Under the pieces are notes generated by a model. It was not told where the DNA came from. It ran no database searches and saw only the letters and a list, made by a program, of their open reading frames with translations. A stretch of DNA of 32,336 nucleotides from Gemmatimonadota bacterium (GTDB lineage: Bacteria; Latescibacterota; UBA2968), in the NCBI GenBank assembly GCA_026706845.1, contig JAPOXY010000052.1, positions 1 through 32,336 of the forward strand, in the 5' to 3' direction. Positions within the stretch are counted from its first letter, which is position 1. Every line of letters begins with the position of its first letter. The position numbers and the translations under genes are program-made. Of this stretch, positions 7,989 to 16,618 are shown in pieces.

Positions 7989-8060
7989 ATTGCGGCTAAA
8001 AACAAGCCGCAATGACAATCGTTATTCCTGTCGTCACGCCTGCATGCCTTAAGCAGGCGT
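7989..8060. repeat. REP-like intergenic element with two hairpins
   Basis: ATTGCGGCT (7989-7997) pairs with AGCCGCAAT (8005-8013) over a 7-nt loop. ACGCCTGC (8036-8043) pairs with GCAGGCGT (8053-8060) over a 9-nt loop, and the second is followed by CCAGAATGG. The context GTCACGCCTGC...GCAGGCGTCCAGAA resembles the dispersed palindromic repeats found between genes in many bacteria. It lies between convergent genes (7963 and 8084) and could also help end transcription, though neither hairpin has a proper T-tract. Confidence 0.5.
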
Positions 8061-8083
8061 CCAGAATGGGGTGCTTTTAATTT

Positions 8084-9169
8084 TTACTTCCCAATTATTT
8101 TTGCATCTCCCGCTATATCCACTTCACGTCCCTCCTCCTCACTGCGATAAATCCCATCCAAAATCGCCATCACCTGAAGCGACTGCTCAGCAGGTACTGG
8201 TGACGGCTTACCCTCTGCTATCGCCCTGGCAAACGTCATGCATTCCAGCGCGTGCGCTCTGGCGATATCGCCCGTATCTTGCAATGCGTATTTGTGATGT
8301 TGCTGAGTCTTGTAATCCGAATAATAGATCTCACAACTCGGCAAATGCGCTCCACCCTTCGTGCCGTAAAGCCATATCTGCCGTTCTGCTGTGGGACCTT
8401 GATGCAATATCCAGCTCGTCTCCAGAATAAGCGAAGCCCCATTTTCAAACCGCACAAAAGCCGCTGCAAAATCCTCCACATCAAATTCTTTGGGAATCGC
8501 ACCACCACTGCGCCCCATCGTACTGAACGCGCCCTCCTGATGCGCCAACTCCGCCTTTGCCACACCTGTTACAGCTACGGGATTGGGATTACCCATCAAC
8601 CACAGGGTCAAATCCAAAACGTGAACACCAATATCAATACACGGCCCGCCGCCGCTGTGCTTTTTCATAATAAAACCCGGTCGCGCGGGCACCCCTGACC
8701 GCCGCAACATCCAGCATCGCGCGTGATACACATTTCCCAACACCCCGGTATCCAATTCCCGCTTCATCGCCAGAGATGACCCTGCAAACCGCGACGACTG
8801 CGCGCACATCAACAACTTGCCCGATCGATCTCGCGCTGCAATCATATCTTTCACCAATTGAGGGCTGGGTGCCAGTGGTTTTTCGCAAATCACGTGTTTA
8901 CCCGCATCCAGCGCGCCGATAGATAGAGGCGCGTGATAATTATTTGGTGTACACACATCCACAATATCGATCTCTGGATCGGCAAACAAATCTTCCGGAT
9001 TCACATACAGTTTTTTTACATCATATTGCTCGCCCCAACTCTTCAACACATCTTCGCTAATATCGCTTCCAGCCACCAATTCGGCGTGTTCTGAAGCTTG
9101 CCAACCCGGAACATGTGTTCGCGCAATACCTCCCACCCCGACAATCCCCACCTTCAATTTATCTGCCAT
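8084..9169 (-). CDS. Gfo/Idh/MocA-family NAD(P)-dependent oxidoreductase
   Basis: The protein has 361 residues. ATG 9169 is preceded by GAGGAGG. The N-terminal Rossmann fold shows G-x-G-G-I-A at residues 11-16 (KVGIVGVGGIARTH). The second family signature CEKPLA (Glu96-Lys97-Pro98) carries the lysine that usually acts in catalysis. The C-terminal half contains GGGPCIDIGVHVLD with Asp179 and His183 in the usual active-site positions. These enzymes oxidise or reduce a hydroxyl on sugars, inositols or sugar acids in the cytoplasm. The gene is transcribed alone, divergently from the operon at 9374. The family is certain, but the sugar is not identifiable. Confidence 0.9.
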   Translation of the reverse strand: MADKLKVGIVGVGGIARTHVPGWQASEHAELVAGSDISEDVLKSWGEQYDVKKLYVNPEDLFADPEIDIVDVCTPNNYHAPLSIGALDAGKHVICEKPLAPSPQLVKDMIAARDRSGKLLMCAQSSRFAGSSLAMKRELDTGVLGNVYHARCWMLRRSGVPARPGFIMKKHSGGGPCIDIGVHVLDLTLWLMGNPNPVAVTGVAKAELAHQEGAFSTMGRSGGAIPKEFDVEDFAAAFVRFENGASLILETSWILHQGPTAERQIWLYGTKGGAHLPSCEIYYSDYKTQQHHKYALQDTGDIARAHALECMTFARAIAEGKPSPVPAEQSLQVMAILDGIYRSEEEGREVDIAGDAKIIGK

Positions 9170-9294
9170 TTTGCCTCCTCAGTTAAATAGCTATCAGCGG
9201 TCAGCCCACCCTCCCCAGTCTTCGCCTCTCAAATAACAAAACAACCTGCACATTGTCAATGCACTATCGGTGAGATTAACCTATTTACAACCGC

Positions 9295-9323
9295 TTGACG
9301 CCCTTCCCATACCAACGTACATT
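9295..9323 (+). promoter_or_regulatory. Sigma-70-type promoter of the 9374-13740 operon
   Basis: TTGACG (9295-9300) and TACATT (9318-9323) are spaced by 17 bp. The predicted start near 9330 gives a leader of about 44 nt before ATG 9374, whose own ribosome site is poor. Confidence 0.57.
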
Positions 9324-9373
9324 GCCTATTCCCACACAACATCGTCTTTCACCTTGTAATAACAGATATTGCC

Positions 9374-10420
9374 ATGACCATACACGACCTCGACACACCA
9401 GCACTCACCATCGACCTCGATATCCTCGAAAAAAATATTCGGGAAACGCAAGAAGCGTGCGACAAATTCGACATTCCCCTGCGCGTACACACCAAAACGC
9501 ACAAAATCCCCGAAATCGCCAGAATGCAACTCGCTGCGGGAGCCATTGGCATCGTCTGCCAAAAAGTGGGCGAAGCCGAAGCCATGGTTGAAGCGGGCAT
9601 TCCCGACATCCTTATCCCCTATAATATCGTCGGACCCATCAAAGTCAAACGCCTCGCCGCACTGTGTAAACGCGCCACCATGACCGTCGCTGTCGATTCT
9701 GAAATCACCGCGCGCGGTCTATCCGACGGGGCAACAGAAAACGATGTCACCATCAACATCCTCATCGAATGCGACACCGGTGGCAATCGCTGCGGTGTAC
9801 AATCGCCCAAAGCCGCGCTTGAACTCGCGCAGGCAGTTACAACCATGCCCGGCCTTCAGTTCCAGGGCATCATGACCTATCCCAGTCACGAACGCGCCAA
9901 AACCTTCATCGACCAAACGCGCGACCTGCTTCAAAGCGCGGGCATCGCGCTCAACACCATCAGCGGGGGTGGCACGGGCTCTGCCGAAGTTTCCAAAGCC
10001 ATTGGCTGCACCGAAACCCGCATTGGTTCTTACGTCTTTGAAGGCCTGCGCCGCATCAACCGCGAAAACAATCCACCCAACCCCATCACCTGTGCCGAAC
10101 GCATGATAGTCACCATCGTCAGCACACCTGCACCTGACCGCGTCATCATCGATGGCGGGCAAAAAACATTCACCAGTTATGCCCCCACCCCTTATGGATA
10201 CATCGTCGAACACCCCAATGCCAGAATCTACGGCATGTCTGTCGAACACGGACACGTCGATGTATCAGAATGCAACCGCACCTTCACCGTAGGCGACCGC
10301 CTCTCTGTCATTCCCCTGCATCAGGGCATGACCACCAATCTCCACGACGAAGTCTATGCCGTGCGAAATGGCAATGTAGAACACGTATGGAAAGTTGCCG
10401 GGCGCGGAAAAGTACAGTAG
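9374..10420 (+). CDS. D-threonine aldolase / D-serine dehydratase-like PLP enzyme
   Basis: The protein has 348 residues with an alanine-racemase-type N-terminal barrel. The start LDTPALTIDLDILEKNI and the motif HTKTHK (residues 39-44), which carries the PLP lysine, identify the family. Further matches are DTGGNRCGV, SGGGTGSAEV (phosphate binding) and GSYVFEG. Related enzymes cleave D-threonine to glycine and acetaldehyde or dehydrate D-serine, using a metal bound near the C-terminus by His and Cys/Asp (H-x-C or H-x-D). Here the stretch reads PLHQGMTTNLHDEV, so His316 is kept but position 318 is Gly. The metal site may be missing or rebuilt, and racemase or epimerase-type activity on a D-hydroxy-amino acid is possible. 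It heads an operon with a beta-helix protein (22 bp on) and a creatininase-family hydrolase. Confidence 0.83.
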   Translation: MTIHDLDTPALTIDLDILEKNIRETQEACDKFDIPLRVHTKTHKIPEIARMQLAAGAIGIVCQKVGEAEAMVEAGIPDILIPYNIVGPIKVKRLAALCKRATMTVAVDSEITARGLSDGATENDVTINILIECDTGGNRCGVQSPKAALELAQAVTTMPGLQFQGIMTYPSHERAKTFIDQTRDLLQSAGIALNTISGGGTGSAEVSKAIGCTETRIGSYVFEGLRRINRENNPPNPITCAERMIVTIVSTPAPDRVIIDGGQKTFTSYAPTPYGYIVEHPNARIYGMSVEHGHVDVSECNRTFTVGDRLSVIPLHQGMTTNLHDEVYAVRNGNVEHVWKVAGRGKVQ

Positions 10421-10442
10421 AAATTTGACATTCCAAAAAATC

Positions 10443-12806
10443 ATGTCCAAACAACCACATAAATTATCCAGACGCAAAGCAATCGCTGGCATTGGGATCA
10501 GTGGCCTTGTCCTTACACAGCGCGCATTGTCTCAGGAGATCGCCGTGAACACAACAAACAGTGCAACCATAACGCGCTACGCCATCGTTCAAGCTATGAA
10601 ATCCTCGCCCGAAATCCGCGAAGGTGACTGGGTAGAAACCGCGGGCTTTTACATCCCCGGTGACGGCGGCGCAGCCCTGTATCATATCGAAAAAACAGAT
10701 GGGAATATCCAGCCAAACGATGCCGACATCATCGCATTGGACAATGGATTAGTCGCTATCTTGCACGAAAACAAAGCCGTGAACTACAAAATGTTTGGCG
10801 CGATTGGCGATGGTGAAAACGACGATGGCGTACAAATAACCCTGGCGCATCAATACGCCAACGCCCGCAAAGTCCCAATTGTAAATTTAAGCGGAGAATA
10901 TTGGATCTTGCAAACCAACGACATACCCATCAAAACCAGCGTCTCCTGGGGGCAAACAATTTTTCACATCGATGAACAGTACAACAGCCGAAGGGAGCCT
11001 CGCTTTGAAATTCTCAACGATCACCCGTCAAAAAAACTCACGCGAGACAAAACCATCAAAGCCGCTTTACTGGAAAAACTAAAACCCGGTATACAACTCA
11101 TTCCCGAACTGGCACAATATGCAGGCCATCTCATCATCGCCGAAGATGATGATGACCGCATTGGCATTCGGGAAGGCAATTATTCAAAGGCGGGATGGGC
11201 GCGCGAAGAACTGTTCTATGTTGAAGAAGAGGGTCGCATCATTGGCGATATAGCCTGGGAATTCAAAAACTTCACCGACATCACTGCCATACCCTGCAAT
11301 GACAATTACCTCATAGTCGAAGGCGGCGGATTTTACTTTTCTGGCGACAGTGGCAGCGGTGAATCCTGGGGGTATCACCATCACGGCATCTCCATTCGGC
11401 GCAGCCGCACCATCATCCGCGAACAATGGATGGGTCTGGAAAAGGGGAACCGAGATATCTCCATGCACCCCCGTCGCGGCTTTTACGTATTCAGCAGTGT
11501 TTACGACGTCACACTGGAAAACATCCGCGCAATGCCCTGGGAGAAAAATCGCGAAGAAGACGAAAAAGTCCTCAGCGCGGGCACCTACGGCATTGGCGGT
11601 GCACGGATGCTCAATTGCACCTTTCGCAACATCACAGCAGAAGGCGGCTGGGTAGCCTGGGGTGTTTTTGGCACCAACCTCAACAAAAACTTCCGCGTTG
11701 AAAACTGTCGTCTCAACCGCATCGATGTGCATTTTCACTGCTGGAACCTCTACATCAGCAACTGCACCATTGGCTTCAAAGGCATCGCCTTGACAGGAGG
11801 CGGTGAATTGGTAATCGAAAACACCACGCGTCACGGCAATCAATTTGTCAATTTCAGACGCGACTATGGAGCCAAATGGGATGGGCACATACGCATCCGC
11901 GGCTGTCGGTTAATGCCCAGTGGCAATGGCCGCGTTTCTGTCCTATCCTGTCGCCCATCCGATTTCGACTACCAGTATCCCATAGGCTTTGCACGCACGG
12001 TCACAATCGAAGACCTGCTCATCGATTACAGCGCAGCACCCAAATCGAATGCACCGTGCTGGCTCATGGACACAGTCCCCTTTTCCAAAACCAAAAACAA
12101 TACCCGCCTCTTCTTTCCCCATCGCATTGAATTTCGAAACATCACTGTCGAAGGCAGAAAACAGGGCGTTCGCCTCATCCGCATACCCAATCCACACCAC
12201 TACGACCTGCGCCGCAACGGCGGCTACGATGGCACGCAACTCCACGCCAACAGCACCATCATCTGCGACAATATTCAACTCGAAAAATTCACTCAGGAAA
12301 TTGCCGACGATGACGAACAGGTACATATCCTGATCGGTGGAGAATCGGCGACCGACTATGCCGATGCACTCGCCCTCTATCCCAAAATGCGATTTACCGA
12401 CTGTGAAAATATTAGCGCATACCTGGGCAACTGCATTGCCAGTGCGACTTTTGAACGGTGCGGTTTGAATACCATAACCGCACCCAATTTGCGGGGCGAA
12501 CTCGTATTTACCGAGTGCCGCCTCCAGCCCGACGTAAAAAAAGCACCAGAGCAATTTTACATTTTGCAAAGCACACTGGGCACGCGCTTCACCAACTGCA
12601 CCCTTTACGCGCCCATCGTCAACGGCACAAAGAATCCGGACCTTATAAACCGCCTGGGCTTCATCAAAATCAACGAATCTGTACAACACTACCATCTCAA
12701 CACAGCACTTGGGAATGATGTCATAGACCATCTCAAAAACTCGGAAACCACACTCACACCAGAATTTATCGCCCAACTAAAACTGCACCACGATTTGGAA
12801 TCGTAG
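10443..12806 (+). CDS. Tat-exported right-handed beta-helix (pectate-lyase-like) protein
   Basis: The protein has 787 residues from ATG 10443, chosen over the upstream ATG 10395, which overlaps the preceding gene and would bury the signal peptide. The N-terminus LSRRKAIAGIGISG (Arg10-Arg11) followed by a hydrophobic stretch to ALSQ is a twin-arginine signal. Residues 115-130 (YKMFGAIGDGENDDGV) are the start of a Pectate_lyase_3-type beta-helix. Asparagine-rich ladders such as NCTFRNIT, NCRLNRIDVHFHCWNLYISNCTIGF and later FTECRL repeats continue towards the C-terminus. It should act in the periplasm or at the surface on a polysaccharide or glycan. No catalytic residues could be assigned, so lyase, hydrolase or pure binding are all open. 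Confidence 0.75.
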   Translation: MSKQPHKLSRRKAIAGIGISGLVLTQRALSQEIAVNTTNSATITRYAIVQAMKSSPEIREGDWVETAGFYIPGDGGAALYHIEKTDGNIQPNDADIIALDNGLVAILHENKAVNYKMFGAIGDGENDDGVQITLAHQYANARKVPIVNLSGEYWILQTNDIPIKTSVSWGQTIFHIDEQYNSRREPRFEILNDHPSKKLTRDKTIKAALLEKLKPGIQLIPELAQYAGHLIIAEDDDDRIGIREGNYSKAGWAREELFYVEEEGRIIGDIAWEFKNFTDITAIPCNDNYLIVEGGGFYFSGDSGSGESWGYHHHGISIRRSRTIIREQWMGLEKGNRDISMHPRRGFYVFSSVYDVTLENIRAMPWEKNREEDEKVLSAGTYGIGGARMLNCTFRNITAEGGWVAWGVFGTNLNKNFRVENCRLNRIDVHFHCWNLYISNCTIGFKGIALTGGGELVIENTTRHGNQFVNFRRDYGAKWDGHIRIRGCRLMPSGNGRVSVLSCRPSDFDYQYPIGFARTVTIEDLLIDYSAAPKSNAPCWLMDTVPFSKTKNNTRLFFPHRIEFRNITVEGRKQGVRLIRIPNPHHYDLRRNGGYDGTQLHANSTIICDNIQLEKFTQEIADDDEQVHILIGGESATDYADALALYPKMRFTDCENISAYLGNCIASATFERCGLNTITAPNLRGELVFTECRLQPDVKKAPEQFYILQSTLGTRFTNCTLYAPIVNGTKNPDLINRLGFIKINESVQHYHLNTALGNDVIDHLKNSETTLTPEFIAQLKLHHDLES

Positions 12807-12840
12807 CTTCATTCCAATTTTTTAAAAGGAGTACTCCGCC

Positions 12841-13740
12841 GTGAGAGACGTACGCTGGGAGCGCATGTTCCCCGATGAACTCGAAGCCGCATTCAAAGCC
12901 TGTCCAGTCGTCTATTTCCCTTATGGCCTGTGCGAACCACACGGCCCACAAAATGCCGTGGGGCTCGACGCCCTCAAAGCCCACGGCATTGCCGTTCGCA
13001 CCGCGCATAAACACGGCGGCATCGTCGCCCCGCCCGACTACTGGCATATCCACGAAATTGGGGGCTATGCCCTCTGGTCAGAACGCTCGGTTGGACAATC
13101 CAAACGATCCTGGCTAACCTGTATGCCGCCCTGGCAACACTTCAAAAACATCTGCTATCACATTCGTCAGGCCGACACCCTCGGTTTTCACGCGGCCATC
13201 CTCCTCACCGGGCACTACGGCCCCAACTGGCAAGACCTGAAAACCCTGTGCGAACTCATCCAACCCCATGTGGGCATGCGCCTGTATAGCCTACCCGACT
13301 TTGAAGCCAACCAACCCGGCTTTGACAATAACAACAACAGCGGTGGCGACCACGCGGGAAAAGTCGAAACCTCACTTCTTTGGGCCATGGAACCCGACTG
13401 TGTCGATATCTCCCGTTTACCACCCAAAAGTGAACCCGGTCCGCACTTTGCAATGGGCCAAAACGTCCGCGAATCCAATCGCCAAATTGGCGAACGCATG
13501 GTCAATGACGAAACCGAGTGGCTCGGCAACAAAGTTAGGGAATTACTCGCCGCGTATGAATCGGAAAAACCCACACAAAAACTACGCACCTTTGACCAGG
13601 TCGAACACATCTGGGAAACCGTTATCCGCCCCGAACTACCCAACTTCCTCACCATGCAAACAGCCTGGTCGGACGACGCCACGCTCCCGGAAGACTCTAT
13701 CTGGTACGCCAACTGGAAAGTGCCAGACCGCAAATTCTAA
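12841..13740 (+). CDS. Creatininase-family amidohydrolase
   Basis: The protein has 299 residues starting at GTG 12841, with AAAAGGAG upstream. The family metal site is visible near the N-terminus: FPYGLCEPHGPQNAVGLDALK gives Glu32, His34 and Asp43, and TGHYGPN gives His125 in the place of the usual N-G-H-G-G-N. Members hydrolyse cyclic or linear amides (creatinine, formamidopyrimidines, mycofactocin peptide) with a pair of divalent metals. No signal peptide is seen, so it is probably cytoplasmic. It is the last gene of the operon beginning at 9374 and is followed by a hairpin. Members in carbohydrate clusters are often of unknown substrate; I infer processing of a small amide taken up or released by its operon partners. 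Confidence 0.82.
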   Translation: MRDVRWERMFPDELEAAFKACPVVYFPYGLCEPHGPQNAVGLDALKAHGIAVRTAHKHGGIVAPPDYWHIHEIGGYALWSERSVGQSKRSWLTCMPPWQHFKNICYHIRQADTLGFHAAILLTGHYGPNWQDLKTLCELIQPHVGMRLYSLPDFEANQPGFDNNNNSGGDHAGKVETSLLWAMEPDCVDISRLPPKSEPGPHFAMGQNVRESNRQIGERMVNDETEWLGNKVRELLAAYESEKPTQKLRTFDQVEHIWETVIRPELPNFLTMQTAWSDDATLPEDSIWYANWKVPDRKF

Positions 13741-13748
13741 AATAAAAA

Positions 13749-13775
13749 CGGCCTGCGCATTGCCAACGCAGGCCG
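13749..13775. terminator. GC-rich hairpin after the creatininase-family gene
   Basis: CGGCCTGCG (13749-13757) pairs perfectly with CGCAGGCCG (13767-13775) over a 9-nt loop. On the plus strand no T-run follows, while on the minus strand TTTTTATTTT follows. It sits 8 bp after the stop and probably ends or protects the operon transcript, although the T-tract faces the other way. Confidence 0.5.
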
Positions 13776-13809
13776 AATCTCATTGCAGAGTTGTTTTACC
13801 CGATCACAC

Positions 13810-13837
13810 TTGTTGTCAACCGAACATTGTATATATT
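13810..13837 (+). promoter_or_regulatory. Promoter candidate for the TonB-dependent receptor operon
   Basis: TTGTTG (13810-13815) and TATATT (13832-13837) are spaced by 16 bp, about 80 bp before ATG 13919. A similar ACATTGTATAT/GCATTGTATAT sequence also occurs at 5240-5250 before the phosphatase genes. Confidence 0.42.
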
Positions 13838-13918
13838 TAGATTTATCGTAATAACATCGTCCAATACGCCGCACATAGCGTATGTGTCCTGATCCATTTT
13901 CTACTGAGGAGATACAAT

Positions 13919-16588
13919 ATGAAGCAACTGATTATGTTTTTTGCTCTGTTCTTTCTGGCCCATTCAACCTTGTCTGCCGCTGAGTTAAAAGGCAAAGTGC
14001 GCGATGCTGAAACCGGTGAAGCCCTGCCGGGCGCAAACGTGTATTTAGAAGGTGTTGGGCGGGGAACTGCTACAGATCTCGATGGACAATTTGAGATCAC
14101 CAGAGTCGGCGAAGGCAGCTATACACTCGTCATAAGTTTTGTAGGATACAAAGAATATCGCAACGCCATCGTTGTAAAAGCGGATACTGCTGAGTTATTT
14201 ATAGAACTCATACCCGAAGCATTCCGAGGCAAAGAAGTCACCGTCGTTGCCGACCGCGCCAAACTGCGCGAAACACCCGTTGCCTTCTCAGACGTACCAA
14301 AAGCCGATATGGAGCGCAAACTCGGCTCGCGCGATCTCCCGATGATTTTGAATGATACGCCGGGCGTTTATGCAACCGAGCAAGGTGGAGGCCCTGGCGA
14401 TTCTCGCATCAATGTGAGGGGATTCGACCAGCGCAACGTCGCCGTCATGATCAACGGCGTGCCAGTCAACGATATGGAAAACGGCTGGGTCTATTGGTCC
14501 AACTGGGATGGCCTGAGCGATGTCACATCGTCAATCCAGGTACAGCGCGGATTGGGTGCCTCAAATCTGGCAATAGCCTCAGTGGGTGGCACCATGAACA
14601 TTGTCACCGACATCGCCCGCCAACAGCGCGGGTTCAAAATCAAACAGGAGACGGGAAACAACGCTTTTTACAAAACCACAGTCAATTTTTCATCGGGTTT
14701 GATGAACGGCAAAACCGCTTTCACCCTGGGCCTCACGCGCAAAACTGGCGATGGCCTGCCCGATCAGGCCTGGACATCGGCGTGGTCCTACTTTGGTGCG
14801 CTGAGCTTTTTAGCATCTGAGACACACAAAATTGACCTGTTTGTCGTAGGCGCGCCGCAACGCCACGGACACCGCCTCTACAAGCAATCCATCGCAACCT
14901 TTGATGCCGATTACGCCCGATCTCTGGGCATTGATGTTTCGGATGCGAGAAACTACGGCATCGATTACAACCCCAACTGGGGACGCTCGCCATTCTCATC
15001 CTACCAGGAGTACTACAACGGCCAGGTACACGATGCGCGCGACAGTGAAATCATCATGGAACGCGAGAATTTTTACCACAAACCCCAGATCAATCTAAAC
15101 TGGTACTGGACACCCAACGAACAATTCATCCTGTCCAACGTATTTTATTTTTCGCGCGGCAAAGGCGGCGGCACAGGGCGTTTGGGCACCAACCCGCGCT
15201 CGCTACCCGATGGCAGCATCAACTGGCAACGCGTTGCCGATGAATTGAACACCCAAACAGCATCGGAAGCCCATCCCGAATTGGTAGGCGCAGGTGAAGT
15301 AGGTGTCAATGAAATTGCGGCAAGAACCGTCATCCGAAACTCGGTCAACCAGCACTTCTGGTATGGGTATTTGGGCACAGCCGAATACCGTTTGAGCGAC
15401 ATCTATACGCTGGCTTTTGGCATAGACTTGCGCTATTACAGAGGGCAACATTGGCGCGAAGTGCGCAATTTACTCGGTGCCGATTATTACGTCTTTCCCT
15501 GGGACAGAAATGCCACGACCTCCGTGAAGCGACTCGGAGACAAAGTCTCCTACCACAACGACGGCCTCACGCGCTGGGGCGGTGGTTTTGCACAACTCGA
15601 AGGTCGATTTAACAACTTTACGGCATTTTTGAGCACATCGGGATCCATAACTGGTTATAAACGCATCGACTATTTCCGCGCAAAGGTCAACGGCGACTGG
15701 GATCAAACAGACTGGGAAAACTTCAAAGGCTACACCGTAAAAGTGGGCGGCAACTACAATGCAACCCCCGCAGTCAATATGTATGCCAACATCGGCTGGC
15801 TTTCAACAGCCCCCAAATTCGACTCCGTTTATCACTACGACAACAGCCTCTACGACCCCACCTTCAATGAAAAAGTCGCCTCCTTTGAGTTGGGCACCGG
15901 GTATTTCAAACGCGGCGTAGTGACAGCAAACACAAATTTCTATTACACCAGATGGATAGACCGTTCGTGGCCCAAGAGCATTTACAGCGAAAAACTCGAC
16001 CAGCGCTTCCGGTTTTTGCTAAACGGCATTGACGCGCGGCATACAGGTATAGAGTTCGACCTGAAAGCGCGTCCCCATTCCATGCTGGAAGTGCGCGGCA
16101 TGTTATCGCTGGGCAATTGGGAATGGCTCAACGATGCCAATGTCACATTTTCCCCTGAAGAAGACCCATCTGCCATCGGCAACTTTCAGGTCTATGCCAA
16201 AGGGCTAAAAGTGGGTGACTCGGCGCAAAAAACCCTTGCGTTAAGCGGCACGGTATTTCCCACACGAGGCCTCTACGCCTCGCTGAATCTGCGGCGATTT
16301 ATGGATCACTACGCCAAATTCGATCCCGCCAACCGAACAGATGCCAGCGACCGAAAACAGTCCTGGCAGGTCCCAAATTACAACCTGATAAACCTGCATG
16401 TGGGCTACACCTTGCCCGGCAGTACATTTGGCAATGGCAAAGTAAAACTCCAACTGCACGTCTTCAATTTGCTCGACGAACGCTATATATCCGACGCAGA
16501 TGACGGCAACGATCACGACGCAGCAAGCGCTCGCGTATTCCTCGGCCTATCGCGTCGCTGGAATATTTCACTATCGTACGATTATTAG
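13919..16588 (+). CDS. TonB-dependent receptor with carboxypeptidase-regulatory-like domain
   Basis: The precursor has 889 residues. ATG 13919 follows GAGGAG. Residues 1-20 are a Sec signal peptide. Residues 22-100 form a CarboxypepD_reg-like domain (LKGKVRDAETGEALPGANVYLEG, then GYKEYR). The plug domain follows at about 120-235, with RDLPMILNDTPGVYATE, INVRGFDQRNVAVMINGVP and SVGGTMNIVTD. The remainder is the 22-strand barrel, ending in SLSYDY with the aromatic C-terminal residue needed for outer-membrane assembly. It imports a ligand across the outer membrane with TonB energy. The domain order resembles SusC-like receptors, but no SusD gene is adjacent. The partner gene 30 bp downstream is a DHDPS-family enzyme, suggesting that the ligand feeds a keto-acid or hydroxy-acid pathway. 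Confidence 0.9.
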   Translation: MKQLIMFFALFFLAHSTLSAAELKGKVRDAETGEALPGANVYLEGVGRGTATDLDGQFEITRVGEGSYTLVISFVGYKEYRNAIVVKADTAELFIELIPEAFRGKEVTVVADRAKLRETPVAFSDVPKADMERKLGSRDLPMILNDTPGVYATEQGGGPGDSRINVRGFDQRNVAVMINGVPVNDMENGWVYWSNWDGLSDVTSSIQVQRGLGASNLAIASVGGTMNIVTDIARQQRGFKIKQETGNNAFYKTTVNFSSGLMNGKTAFTLGLTRKTGDGLPDQAWTSAWSYFGALSFLASETHKIDLFVVGAPQRHGHRLYKQSIATFDADYARSLGIDVSDARNYGIDYNPNWGRSPFSSYQEYYNGQVHDARDSEIIMERENFYHKPQINLNWYWTPNEQFILSNVFYFSRGKGGGTGRLGTNPRSLPDGSINWQRVADELNTQTASEAHPELVGAGEVGVNEIAARTVIRNSVNQHFWYGYLGTAEYRLSDIYTLAFGIDLRYYRGQHWREVRNLLGADYYVFPWDRNATTSVKRLGDKVSYHNDGLTRWGGGFAQLEGRFNNFTAFLSTSGSITGYKRIDYFRAKVNGDWDQTDWENFKGYTVKVGGNYNATPAVNMYANIGWLSTAPKFDSVYHYDNSLYDPTFNEKVASFELGTGYFKRGVVTANTNFYYTRWIDRSWPKSIYSEKLDQRFRFLLNGIDARHTGIEFDLKARPHSMLEVRGMLSLGNWEWLNDANVTFSPEEDPSAIGNFQVYAKGLKVGDSAQKTLALSGTVFPTRGLYASLNLRRFMDHYAKFDPANRTDASDRKQSWQVPNYNLINLHVGYTLPGSTFGNGKVKLQLHVFNLLDERYISDADDGNDHDAASARVFLGLSRRWNISLSYDY

Positions 16589-16618
16589 CCGTCATCATTT
16601 CTAACACAGGAGACCACC

